Shown here: positions 1-7,776 of the stretch, in pieces
How the letters are laid out: the number at the start of each line of letters is the position of its first letter
Position numbering within the stretch: position 1 is the first letter of the stretch
Origin: Echinostoma caproni
Taxonomy: Eukaryota; Platyhelminthes; Trematoda; Plagiorchiida; Echinostomatidae
Length of the DNA stretch: 11,306 nucleotides
Assembly: GCA_900618425.1 (NCBI GenBank)
Contig: UZAN01054778.1
Location: 3,450-14,755, forward strand
Reading direction: 5' to 3'
Position numbers and translations under genes: made by a program
The notes under the pieces: generated by a model
What the model was told of the DNA's origin: nothing
The model's database searches: none
The model's input: only the letters and a program-made list of their open reading frames with translations

Positions 1-5
1 TGCAA

Positions 6-15
6 GGGGGGGGGG
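6..15. repeat. G10 homopolymer run
   Basis: Ten consecutive G residues lie near the left edge of the window. Such runs are prone to slippage and to base-calling error, so the exact length should not be trusted. Confidence 0.9.
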
Positions 16-79
16 TGACCAGCCACGACCCAAGACACACACTCCCGGCTATACTTAGACTTCTCTCTGTCTAACTCAG

Positions 80-144
80 GTGACTATTGACCTTTGGTTA
101 TCGCAATTATTTGGCGTATTTGAGTGTTTTGTGTTTAAAGATCT
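80..144 (+). other. Exon-like segment, weak
   Basis: A pyrimidine-rich tract ending in CTCAG at 79 precedes 65 bases that are open in one frame (phase 0 in, two bases left over), reading VTIDLWLSQLF at the start, and then a GTAAGC donor-like site at 145. No partner exon or known domain was found. Both splice signals look good, but a match this short is expected by chance several times in a window of this size. Confidence 0.15.
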
Positions 145-149
145 GTAAG

Positions 150-840
150 CATTCTGATCATAGTGCTGCTATCTGGTTGGCTGAGCACAGCTCAGTTTAT
201 AACGATAACATACGTGAGCAAGAAGAGAATAGGCGAATGTGATAAGTGTAGCAATAATCAATGCCAGAGTCGGAAAAAGAGTAAGAGTACAAAGGTAAAA
301 TATACTAACCTTCGAGAGAGCAAACTTTCAAGGAATGTACAGTTATGTTGTCTGTGAAACGTAATTCTGTTTGATTTGTGAAAAGTTCAATAGCTCTGGT
401 AAGATTCGAAAACGAATATCCGAACACAACTGGAGAAATAACAGTCGAATTCGACCCGGTTCTGTGATGATGCTTGTTCTCGATCTTATGAAATTCCTAA
501 AGGGAACTAGATGCTAGCATTCAATCCAAACTTGATAGAATTAGCCAGTTAACATGTGTAGAAAGCAATAGCCAGAGTTCAGTTTTGGTATCCGGATGAA
601 AGAAATCATTTCTGCGAGTTTGAAACACCATGGTACAAAAATGAAATGGACATTCACCAAGGAGAAAAAAGAATACAGTTACGGGTTGCCAAGAAGGTAC
701 ATGATTATTCAGTTGATTTTACGAATGAATACGTTTTCCATGCCCACCTTAGGATCGTTTACGAGAGATAAAGTGCACAAACCGCTTTTACGGTTCCCCT
801 TTTGTTCCACGTAGTTTCGGTCTATCTCAATCACCATTGT
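150..840. other. No recognisable gene
   Basis: I see only short unsupported ORFs here, the longest being about 72 codons (596-814, plus). They have no recognisable motif, no consistent splice context and no repeat structure. I read the stretch as intergenic or intronic. Confidence 0.55.
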
Positions 841-843
841 TAC

Positions 844-898
844 CTGGAAAATTGAAAGGTCGAACACTTGTCCTTTCTGGATTCACAAACACTGACAA
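844..898 (-). other. Exon-like segment, weak
   Basis: Read on the minus strand, CCTTCACAG precedes a 55-base segment that ends at CCAG|GTAACA. Two frames are open: LSVFVNPERTS (phase 0 in, one base left over) and VSVCESRKDKC (two bases in, two left over). The phase-0 frame fits a join from the 1586-1646 segment. No homology was recognised, and chance cannot be excluded. Confidence 0.18.
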
Positions 899-989
899 CT
901 GTGAAGGTTGCATTTAAGGCTCACAAGAGATGCGAAATGTTTTAAAACCAATTTATCCTTTCCGTCAATAACTGTTCTGCCATCTAACA

Positions 990-1580
990 TTAACTTGGCT
1001 CAATTTTGTCTTGTTCTCTATGGTCAATATCATCCGGATATTGGATGTGATTATCACTTGCTGTATAGTTAGTTGGAGGCATGTTATCGATCGATGTAAT
1101 ACTAATTTCACTAAAATGACGAGGGCTATGTGGTTTGACGTTTTGGATGGGGATAAATCTTTGGCCTACCACGAAGTGAAGTGTATCATATAGGAAACGA
1201 AACACTCGGGGATTGTGGTAAACCCCTTTATGTCTAATCATTTGCGGGGCAGTATGTCGAAAATGAGGGATACAACCAAGAAGATGCCTGAAGAAGTCAT
1301 ATAACGATTGCTCAGGAATACAACTGGGAATACAACTGTTCTGGAGTTAGGTTATTCTACCATTCCTGATTTGAGCTTTACGCGGATACAGCAGATGATC
1401 CGAGCTGCATCGCTTATAAAATGCACTGAAACGAGTAAGACTGACTTCCATTCAGATGCAGCTCACAGTCAAGGAGTCAAAAGTACACATGCTGCTTGGA
1501 ACGATGAGAAGAACAGTGCAAATGATGAGAAAAAAGTTCCTTTGGGATAGTCCGAATGCCTTGGCACATTGCCAAAACAA
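990..1580. other. No recognisable gene
   Basis: Overlapping ORFs of 60 to 83 codons occur on both strands (990-1241 minus, 1011-1193 plus, 1308-1550 plus). They share no recognised motif, and opposing open frames over the same bases argue that they are accidental. Nothing here resembles an RNA gene. Confidence 0.5.
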
Positions 1581-1585
1581 CTTAC

Positions 1586-1646
1586 GGAAAGACGAATGAA
1601 TGTAAAACAAGTAAATTCATCAAGGAGCTCGCAAAACTGGGTTATA
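1586..1646 (-). other. Exon-like segment, weak to moderate
   Basis: On the minus strand, a pyrimidine-rich stretch with a CTAAAC branch-like motif and ATATAG precedes a 61-base segment open in one frame (one base, then 20 codons, phase 0 out) reading ITQFCELLDEFTCF and ending at CTTTCC|GTAAGT. Phase is compatible with 1984-2019 upstream and 844-898 downstream. The SINE-like element at 1689-1830 would then lie inside the upstream intron. The peptide is unrecognised. Confidence 0.25.
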
Positions 1647-1688
1647 CTATATTGTTTAGATGGAAAATGAAAAATCGTCTGATCAGCT

Positions 1689-1830
1689 GCCCCCGTGACT
1701 GAATGGGTAGCATGCTTGCATTGTCTCTGTGAAGTCCCGAGTTCGGTCCCCGGTTGTGTCCATAGATCTGCATTTCTGATGAGACCCGACCAGGTCAAAA
1801 CAGTTGTCCAGTGCGCCTTAGTTTTTTCAG
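1689..1830 (+). mobile_element. tRNA-derived SINE-like element
   Basis: The 5' part looks like a decayed tRNA. An A-box-like motif TGACTGAATGG starts at 1696, and a B-box-like motif AGTTCGGTCCC starts at 1740, the spacing of an intronless tRNA. The T-arm CCGAG/CCCGG pairs at four of five positions around a TTCGGTC loop. The acceptor stem (GCCCCCG against TTGTGTC) is mostly unpaired, so this is not a functional tRNA. A non-tRNA body follows (CATAGATCTGCATTTC, then ACCCGACCAGGTC), ending near a T6 run. This is the layout of RNA polymerase III SINEs. The 3' limit and target-site duplication are not defined. The family name is not known to me. Confidence 0.6.
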
Positions 1831-1983
1831 TTCACGCTCCATTTTTCTCTATACGTGACGAATTTCCTCTTTGAAGTCTCTGTTGTGATTTTAGGAAACC
1901 AGTAAGATGACAAAAGAAGTTTCCTAACTTCACTAATTGGAGAATTGAAGGCGTAAATATCAATCAGGACATTCATCAATTAC

Positions 1984-2019
1984 CTGCTCCACATTTTACA
2001 AACGGACAGAGTCAAGAGT
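1984..2019 (-). other. 36-base micro-exon-like segment
   Basis: On the minus strand, a very strong acceptor-like tract (seven T, CCC, then AACAG) is followed by 36 bases and a CAG|GTAATT donor. Only one frame is open: one base, then LLTLSVCKMWS, then two bases left over. That phase joins to 1586-1646. Short exons of this size are known in flatworm genes, including micro-exon genes of schistosomes, but no conserved domain supports this one. Confidence 0.25.
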
Positions 2020-2029
2020 CTGTTGGGAA

Positions 2030-2420
2030 AAAAAGCGCGGTCATCCATATTGCACATCCAACGAAGGCTTGTTTGTTGTGGGAGTACGTTTGATTGCTGG
2101 TAGTGGCCATCGCACAGTAGTAATTTAAGTCCCACTCATAAAGAGGTGTGTATTTAATGGGCGCAATTCTTCCCAAGCAAAAACAGCAATCTGAGTAGGC
2201 GTACTGTTGAAGAATAGGCAAGAGTTCCGATCAATAGTAGACCAAAATAGGTGTGATGTTATCTAAAATAGAAAGGAGCACTGTTTGTGTGTCATGCTAT
2301 TGTGGTTAATCAATGTTTGATTTGGCATCAATGCATTTCGCTTCAGTTTGAAACGTTCTGTTCACCATTCAGAGTTCCATTTGAGTTGAGTCAATGTCTT
2401 TCATGAATTTAGTAAGTGTA
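2030..2420. other. No recognisable gene
   Basis: A 69-codon minus-strand ORF (2012-2221) is present without any recognised motif, and it overlaps the acceptor-like tract at 2020. I see no repeat, tRNA promoter or other structure in this interval. Confidence 0.5.
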
Positions 2421-2425
2421 CTTAC

Positions 2426-2461
2426 TCTGGATCAAACTTGCCCAAACTTGCAACGTTCTAA
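2426..2461 (-). other. 36-base micro-exon-like segment
   Basis: On the minus strand, a long pyrimidine-rich tract ending CGTCTTAG precedes 36 bases and then CCAGA|GTAAGT, a consensus intron start. The one open frame is two bases, RTLQVWASLIQ, then one base left over. It joins in phase with 2512-2534 upstream but not with 1984-2019 downstream, which weakens the chain. Confidence 0.2.
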
Positions 2462-2511
2462 CTAAGACGGTGAAGGATATACAGGGAAAAGTCGTGGGAA
2501 GAATGGGTCAC

Positions 2512-2534
2512 CNTTTCTCAGTTTATGTTTTGTG
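2512..2534 (-). other. 23-base micro-exon-like segment
   Basis: On the minus strand, a strong pyrimidine tract (TTGCTTTCTTCCTCT, ending GTTAG) precedes 23 bases and a GTGACC donor-like site. One frame is open: one base, TKHKLR and an ambiguous codon, then one base left over. The segment contains the window's only ambiguous base, at 2513, one base inside the proposed donor. Confidence 0.15.
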
Positions 2535-2733
2535 CTAACGGACACCAGAGGAAGAAAGCAAGGATCTCAGGTGGTGGCTGATTTAGTATACAGATAATTA
2601 ACATGTGAAAGGGTTTTTCAACTTTGACCACTGATTGAGAGCAAAATACCTGTGCACTGAATGAATCTATTTTTTACTTGGTTTGAAGTAAAAAATATGT
2701 CAAGCAGGGTGATTATTGACTTGGAGTGAATAT

Positions 2734-2899
2734 TCCTTAGACTTGATGTTCTTCATGCACAATCCTAAGTTCATCCTTTCAACAGTACCTCAGTAATCAC
2801 TGGACCAGAGCTATGCTCTTATAAGAGCTCATTCACAGTACATACATAACTTCTTGTCCGTGTTTTAAACTCCGAAATCTCGTATAGCACATGTGTGTA
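2734..2899 (+). repeat. Repeat X, diverged copy
   Basis: By eye this aligns with 9399-9565 over most of its length, roughly two thirds identical. Shared landmarks in the same order are TTCATGCACAATCCTAAGTTCATC (here to about 2776) against the CACGCAAAATCCTCAGTTCATC region at 9417, ATAAGAGCTCAT at 2821 against TTAGAGCTCAT at 9484, and GTGTGTGT-like ends at 2892 and 9557. It runs directly into the tRNA-like segment at 2900, so it may be the 5' part of a composite element. Confidence 0.55.
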
Positions 2900-3090
2900 T
2901 TAGGTGGCGAAGACTTGGTATTTGAGAAAGTCAAAATAGTGACCTAAAGTTCTGGAGTTCGAATTTCACCATGGACACCCATCCATCAGTTCTGCGGTTC
3001 CCCTAGCAGCATCTGTTTGACGGTAACCCTTATTCTTGAAGGGTAACTGAGCATTTGTGTACTGAATACAAAGGAAGCGAAACTATTATA
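2900..3090 (+). mobile_element. Second tRNA-like SINE segment
   Basis: An A-box-like motif TGGCGAAGACTTGG starts at 2905 and a B-box-like motif AGTTCGAATTTC at 2956, a spacing slightly longer than in a normal tRNA. A non-tRNA body follows (CACCATGGACACCC, then GGTAACCC, then AAGGGTAACTG). The body contains a short imperfect hairpin from GTAACCCTT and AAGGGTAA. The body does not match the SINE at 1689, so this is a different family. The T-arm pairs poorly and no intact tRNA is encoded. The boundary at about 3090 is approximate. Confidence 0.5.
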
Positions 3091-3099
3091 ATACTGTAT

Positions 3100-3720
3100 A
3101 ACGACCTTGTGTCAATCAGTTCACATTGGGGTTGATTATTGCTCAAAATAATCCCTCATTTCAGTTATTCTATCTGTGATATTCATTTCAATAACTGATA
3201 TCATCTACAACAAATAGTCACTGGTCCACAAGTAGATGACTAGGAGCTATGTGAAATTTACAATATTGAAATACTTGCAAATTCCACTGTTTTGAAAACA
3301 AAATTTTGAACAAAAATAAGGTTACTATAGAAAATGATTTAAAAAATACAATAAGATACATCGTATGAACATCATAATTCCAATAGAGTTAATACGAAAC
3401 CCCCCCCCCAAAAAAAAACAGAGCAGATCAAAAAGAAGACCAAAGTGGTTTTTTACAAGATGTTTGACATATTTTACTAAAGAATTTTTGAAGTACCATA
3501 TTTTATACTGTTTGTTCTATTGTAATTGATTTGAATGAGCACAGTATCGAGAGAACATATACATATACCGTAACTCCAAAAAAAGGAAAAAAATAATAAA
3601 TGAAGTTATGTGTATTCGTCAAAACAATAACAAAAGATGGATAACAAAAGATAATAAAAGATTTCGCTGAAGCATCTGAGACAAAATTGCGAATAGCTGG
3701 ATTAAAAACGAAGTAGTTTT
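3100..3720. other. AT-rich gene-free stretch with a C10A9 run
   Basis: The interval is very AT-rich, especially 3290-3360 and 3580-3665, with many A runs. Positions 3400-3409 are ten C and 3410-3418 nine A. A 113-codon minus-strand ORF (3503-3844) runs in from the right, but its part in this interval is low-complexity and hydrophobic. I see no gene here. Confidence 0.6.
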
Positions 3721-3724
3721 CACC

Positions 3725-3955
3725 GAGTTCAATGTCACATTCGCGGAGTGTAGTTTGTTTGTCTGCCTTATCCTGCATTCCACCGGACAAAACTTGGATT
3801 GTGCAACAGGACATCGAGGTCTCTTTCGGCGCTCTGTCAACCAATACGTCAGATTCTCCCGGTCCGTGTCACACGAAACTCATTCTGAATTGCTTTGGGC
3901 TTCGGCGCTCCGAGGAAATGTTCAATCGTTGCGAACAAAACCCTCAAAGAATCTA
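3725..3955. other. GC-richer island with several open frames
   Basis: Composition rises clearly above the AT-rich flank, and at least three frames stay open. On the plus strand, 3732-3959 is a complete ATG-to-TAG frame starting MSHSRSVVCLSALSC. On the minus strand, one frame reads APKETSMSCCTIQVLSGG and another has EHFLGAPKPKAIQNEF before a stop near 3869. Three competing frames suggest either a decayed mobile-element fragment or one true frame with two shadows. I recognise none of them. Splice signals are weak (minus-strand TCG|GTGAAA donor near 3727). Confidence 0.3.
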
Positions 3956-4280
3956 CTAGAATTAGGCTTAATAAACCTCATCCGTCTGCTTTACATATGT
4001 GTATAGATGATTCGTGGTAAGAGAATCTTTCGATTATAAAGTTCAGATTTGCAGGCTAAAATCACTAACAATAGTTTACTTTCGTCAGACCACCCATTTA
4101 AAACGCTTTATAATTGAAGCCATATCGTGTATTATTTGAACCTGTTGGTGCTTTGTTGGTTCTGATCCCTTTGGATGTTTGAAGCGAACGAGATTTTTAT
4201 TAGCATGGTAAATGAGTTATTTAATGGCTTATGGGTTAAGGAATCATCATTTGCAAAACACAGATTACACTTTAGGTTTC

Positions 4281-4343
<63 letters not shown>
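4281..4343 (+). repeat. (TCAA)n microsatellite
   Basis: The array is 63 bases of perfect TCAA, almost 16 units. A short detached stretch, ATCAATCAAT, lies at 4385-4394, followed by a looser TTTATCTATTCATC region. The array makes an ORF at 4175-4369 read NQSINQSI repeatedly, which is an artefact of the repeat and not protein-coding evidence. Confidence 0.98.
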
Positions 4344-4633
4344 GTCTCTTGAACAAAAAAATCAGGTAATCAGTCATTCGCGAAATCAATCAATTTATTT
4401 ATCTATTCATCTATATATCCATCTGCCTTGTTTTTAATTTATGATATTCAATATGCCGAAAATAAGAGCAAAACAGTGCTTACGTTAAATTTACAAACTG
4501 AACTGTCCACAAATCAGTCCACGAATCAGCACAGTTTTAGAAGTACTGAAGTACACGAAACACATCACAGTGTCTTGCCAATTTTGATTTCCTAACAAGC
4601 CGAAGTTTGAGAGTATTTTCGGATCGAGTTTAC

Positions 4634-4683
4634 CACACAGCAACCAGTCGATTTTGTCACTTGTGTTCCATGCTTCTGCTTAT
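4634..4683 (-). other. Exon-like segment, weak
   Basis: On the minus strand, CCCACTCTTCCTCAG precedes 50 bases ending at GTGTG|GTAAAC. One frame is open: two bases, then KQKHGTQVTKSTGCCV, phase 0 out. It is phase-compatible with the 6112-6242 segment upstream. The exon side of the donor is non-consensus. The peptide is unrecognised. Confidence 0.15.
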
Positions 4684-4830
4684 CTGAGGAAGAGTGGGCT
4701 AATAAATTTTGAGCAAAAAAGTTCACCATTTTGTTACACAGAGTTCTTTGGACAAATTGCTTTTAATAGACCAAACAATGAAAAGCACCGCCCGGTTTGG
4801 ATCACAAAACTACGCAATGCCGCGAAAGGG

Positions 4831-4842
4831 TGTGTGTGTGTG
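4831..4842 (+). repeat. (TG)6 tract
   Basis: Six TG units are interrupted at 4843. It is a minor simple repeat and accounts for the cysteine- and valine-rich reading of overlapping ORFs here. Confidence 0.85.
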
Positions 4843-4985
4843 CTTGTGTTCCACGAAGCGTAAATCCCAAAGCGCTGTGCACCGCTCATAATGCCATTTT
4901 GAATTGCCTCGCGTGTAATTTGGTGTGTCACGGATCAAAGAATATCTCCGTTCTGTACCGAAATAAATTCTCCACTGACTCGAAC

Positions 4986-5252
4986 ATGGACTCAAACTCA
5001 TCCTCGGAGGTAAACGATTGTTAACCGCATTTTAATCTGCCCTCCTCTCCATTAGAATTATTTGGCTTGAAATCTGGGCGAGAATGAGTAGGTGTATGGT
5101 TGTTGTCCCCAAGTATTACCTGTTTACATGCCAATTGTTGTACATATGTTCTTCGTGTTTAATTACTCCCATTTTTCTTCATTTCACTTAGATTTAGTGG
5201 AAAAAGCACAGCTGAGATGATGATTAAACGAACCAATATGGATCCACAACAG
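4986..5252 (+). other. Exon-like cluster on the plus strand, weak
   Basis: Three segments have splice-like borders: sequence up to 5009 with a GAG|GTAAAC donor; 5056-5091 between CCTCCTCTCCATTAG and TAG|GTGTAT; and 5192-5252 between TTCATTTCACTTAG and CAG|GTTAAT. In one frame the last two read IIWLEIWARMS and FSGKSTAEMMIKR, and the phases chain. That frame has no ATG before 5009. The good ATG at 4986 (MDSNSSSE) is in another frame and would meet an early stop after either join. The implied introns, 46 and 100 bases, are of a size seen in flatworms. The conflict over the start codon keeps this weak. Confidence 0.18.
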
Positions 5253-5300
5253 GTTAATTTTATTTATTTAGTATGTTAGATGTTATTTGTTAGTGAGAAC

Positions 5301-5367
5301 ATCTGGTGCAAATCGACCGTTTGATTACTGATTTAGGTGGTCGGTCGAGTTTGTGCCTTCATCAGAT
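5301..5367. repeat. Imperfect hairpin
   Basis: The arm at 5305-5319 (GGTGCAAATCGACCG) pairs with 5342-5357 (CGGTCGAGTTTGTGCC) with one bulged base and two differences that would be G-U pairs in RNA. A second short stem, ATCTG at 5301-5305 against CAGAT at 5363-5367, continues it across an asymmetric bulge, competing for one base. The loop is about 22 bases. It could be a MITE remnant or a hairpin RNA, and neither is proven. Confidence 0.5.
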
Positions 5368-5399
5368 CAAAACGTCCAACGACCTCAAACAAGCGATCT

Positions 5400-6100
5400 A
5401 TTTCTACCGATAAGGGTATTAGTGCATTTGCTTACACAGTTTCTGCGGGACCCGTGAGCGCTTCGAGCACTGGGTTGTGCTCAACATTTGGCCAGTCATT
5501 CAGACCCATTGCGTAACTACAGATTGAACTCAAAGAGAGCTAAATGAATAAGATGGATAGTTACTTGCGCATATATAACAACATCACTACACCACGTAAA
5601 CATGTTTGGTGGTCACGGAGGGCTTTACATTCTCTCTTATTTGATGAATGCTTGAGTCAATCAGCGCGCATGTTTGTTTGTCGATCTGTCCGTCTTCTTG
5701 TGAGACGATATACATCTGCTTAGGATTTACAACAGATAGTTATAAAGATGAACGACTTGATACAAAGAGACAATAAGATTTCCACATTGTTCAATGTAAA
5801 GCCTTTGTCCAATCATAATTACCCATGATGTGACGTTGCTCATCGGTATTTATTGCATAAGTTATTCAAGGGAAGGACAGTTTATCAAGGGAGCTAACGT
5901 TGCAATTCAAAGCGTTCACTTGTCTCACCAGTTTCAAATTAAAGAAGTATCGACAATAAAGCCCGTCAGTTAACAAACTGTTACCGCACAAAACCGCACC
6001 ATCTTATCATCGTTAAACATAATTGATCTCCGTTGTAGGAAAGAACGTACTGCAGTTCAAACCTGGTACAATTTCATGGTAGTTTCAATGGTTTTTCAGT
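5400..6100. other. No recognisable gene
   Basis: I see no long open frame, repeat array or tRNA promoter pair. A B-box-like AGTTCAAACC occurs at 6054 but has no A-box at the required distance. A small inverted repeat GAGCAC/GTGCTC lies near 5464-5481. Confidence 0.55.
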
Positions 6101-6111
6101 CTCGAGCTTAC

Positions 6112-6242
6112 CGTTCGTATCCTGTGTATACATATGATCTTCATATTCACTGTCTGAAAACGATTTAGGTCGGATAAATCCACTGTATTGATTTTTGATC
6201 ATGAGTATTTGAGCTAAGAGAAGTTCCGATTCACAGTTTATA
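6112..6242 (-). CDS. Candidate internal coding exon, unknown product
   Basis: Read on the minus strand, a pyrimidine-rich tract with a CTTAAC branch-like motif and TTTGCATAG ends at 6243. A 131-base segment follows, one base plus 43 open codons plus one base, ending at AACG|GTAAGC, a near-consensus donor. The peptide is hydrophilic and of normal complexity: it begins INCESELLLAQILMIK and later has SFSDSEYEDHMYTQD, with acidic and serine residues that could suit phosphorylation. I recognise no domain. The entry phase fits a join from the 10022-10158 segment, giving a serine at the junction. It is among the better exon candidates here because it is longer than the chance micro-exons, but without homology or transcripts it remains a prediction. 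Confidence 0.35.
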
Positions 6243-6345
6243 CTATGCAAATGTGTTAAGCACACACAAAAAGCCACAGAAAAATTATTTATTCTGTTAA
6301 ATATGCTTTACAAATGTTATTTACAACGGAATTAGCGGAGTATCT

Positions 6346-6369
6346 TGTGTGTGTGTGTGTGTGTGTGTG
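6346..6369 (+). repeat. (TG)12 microsatellite
   Basis: Twelve perfect TG units. It lies about 100 bases upstream, in minus-strand terms, of the candidate exon at 6112-6242. Confidence 0.95.
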
Positions 6370-6612
6370 ATACATGTTGTCACGTTGCTCTATCTGATTG
6401 GTAAACATCCACATTTCAAGGGTATCCTTAGCATTCTATGATTTGCTATCTATATTTAATTTATATTTTGCTGTCGTACCTCGATTCCGGGGATTGCTGC
6501 CAACACATAATTCAACAGGGAAACACGCAGTTTTTACATACTCATACCACATATATTTTATCAAAAGCGATTCGAATCGGGTTACACAGTCAACCAACCA
6601 GTCAAACGTTAC

Positions 6613-6646
6613 CTGGTTCTTGAGAGTATCCAAATGTGTCCGTGGC
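6613..6646 (-). other. Micro-exon-like segment, weak
   Basis: On the minus strand, CTCCCTTTGATTTACTAG precedes 34 bases and CCAG|GTAACG. All three frames are open, so it carries no coding evidence beyond its splice-like borders. None of the frames is recognised. Confidence 0.12.
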
Positions 6647-6830
6647 CTAGTAAATCAAAGGGAGACGAATACAAGATCGAGGTGGACGCAAAATAAACGA
6701 AAATTCATTCTACTTCAAGTTATTTATCACGATGAAGCATGAAGGGGGAATTTACAATGTGTTCATAATGAAAATCAACTTTATCCCCTGAAATGTGTAC
6801 TACATGTTCCGTTGCTAAAACTTGCCACAT

Positions 6831-7040
6831 TCAACGATTGGCCCCAGGATTAGAGTCTATGCCACTGAGGTTTGACCATCGATCGTTTTTGGAAATTCGA
6901 TGTTTTTGGTTCGTCAAAAGTATTATTTGTTTAGAATCAGGATCATCTACACCGGTAGATGTTGCTGTAAAAAGGTGCTGCACGTCTAATCTGGTTCTCA
7001 TGTTTACTTGCTGCGTCATTTTATACAGCCGTTCAGCCAT
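6831..7040 (-). other. Unrecognised 69-codon ORF
   Basis: The frame starts MAERLYKMTQQVNMRTR and is mostly hydrophilic. An ATG opens it two codons after a stop. No good splice acceptor precedes it and no good donor precedes its stop, so it would have to be a stand-alone short ORF. A 95-codon frame overlaps it on the other strand (6793-7080). Length alone does not separate it from chance. Confidence 0.12.
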
Positions 7041-7079
7041 ATCTCAATCTTTCCTCATGGTAAATACCAACAGTCAGTG

Positions 7080-7513
7080 AAAAGCCTGGGGAATCATTCG
7101 GTTTTATGACGACCACGAAGTGAGTCACAGCACCGGGCCGCTTAAACTGATGCGGGTTTAAATTAAATGAAGATTTGACCACGCCGCCAAGATATTTCCC
7201 CAGCCACACCGGGCTTCGGTATACTGAAGGAAGTGTTCTCCTACCTATGGGGAGTGGGGGATATTGTAATGCCCATTACAACTTTCCGTTCAGTTTTAAT
7301 GTGAGTCCGGTTCTTTTTCACAGAACCTTTGGGATAATGGTGCTTTTATACTTCCGTTGTTGCAGATTGTCTGGTAACTCTCTCCTCAGAGAACCCCCCT
7401 ATCTCCTGACGGTTTCCGCCACTATGTTGAGACTCGGTCTATTTTCAGCGATCTCACGAATCCGCTCGCGACGGGCATCTTGGTGCACAGTTGAGCCCTA
7501 TCATATATATTAG
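7080..7513. other. GC-richer block of unknown origin
   Basis: The block is visibly richer in G and C than its neighbours. It has a 112-codon plus-strand ORF (7175-7513) starting MTTPPRYFPSHTGLRY, and a perfect inverted repeat TTGTAATG-CC-CATTACAA at 7264-7281. The near-palindrome CTTCGGTATACTGAAG lies just upstream. Splice-like motifs GTGAGT and TTTTTCACAG enclose only 23 bases inside the ORF, too short for a credible intron. The composition suggests an old mobile-element fragment or part of an exon. I cannot name it. Confidence 0.3.
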
Positions 7514-7760
7514 ATTTACAGCAAAATGATTAAACGGCAACGGTTTGTTTCAACCAGCTTTCTTCATAGTGCCGTCCGTCGGGAACTGTTTTGAACGATT
7601 ATGCTGTACAGGAGCAAACAATGCTTTGTTCAAACCGGAAACAATTACCAGCTGTTAACTACTCTTTGATGGAGTACAACCGGGCGAAGTCTAACTGGGT
7701 TTCCCGGGTATTCTGTCTTTCAGACAGCGAGATGAAAAATCCCACCCAAGTTAACTGCAT

Positions 7761-7776
7761 CTGAGCCTTGGCTCAG
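7761..7776. repeat. Short perfect inverted repeat
   Basis: CTGAGCC and GGCTCAG are separated by two T bases. The right half, with its flank, also spells a perfect A-box (TGGCTCAGTTGG), but no B-box follows at the required distance. Confidence 0.7.

Noticed and set aside
163..357. 64-codon lysine- and cysteine-containing plus-strand ORF
   Set aside because: It begins at GTG rather than ATG, has no recognised domain, and only a lone donor-like site (AAAG|GTAAAA near 294) without a convincing acceptor.
4175..4369. 64-codon ORF with NQSI repeats as a low-complexity protein
   Set aside because: The repetition is the TCAA microsatellite read in one frame, and the unique part is short with no motif.
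6054..6064. B-box-like AGTTCAAACC suggesting a third SINE
   Set aside because: No A-box lies about 44 to 55 bases upstream.
7313..7335. A 23-base GT...AG intron inside the 7175-7513 ORF
   Set aside because: It is shorter than any plausible spliceosomal intron, and the frame is open across it without splicing.
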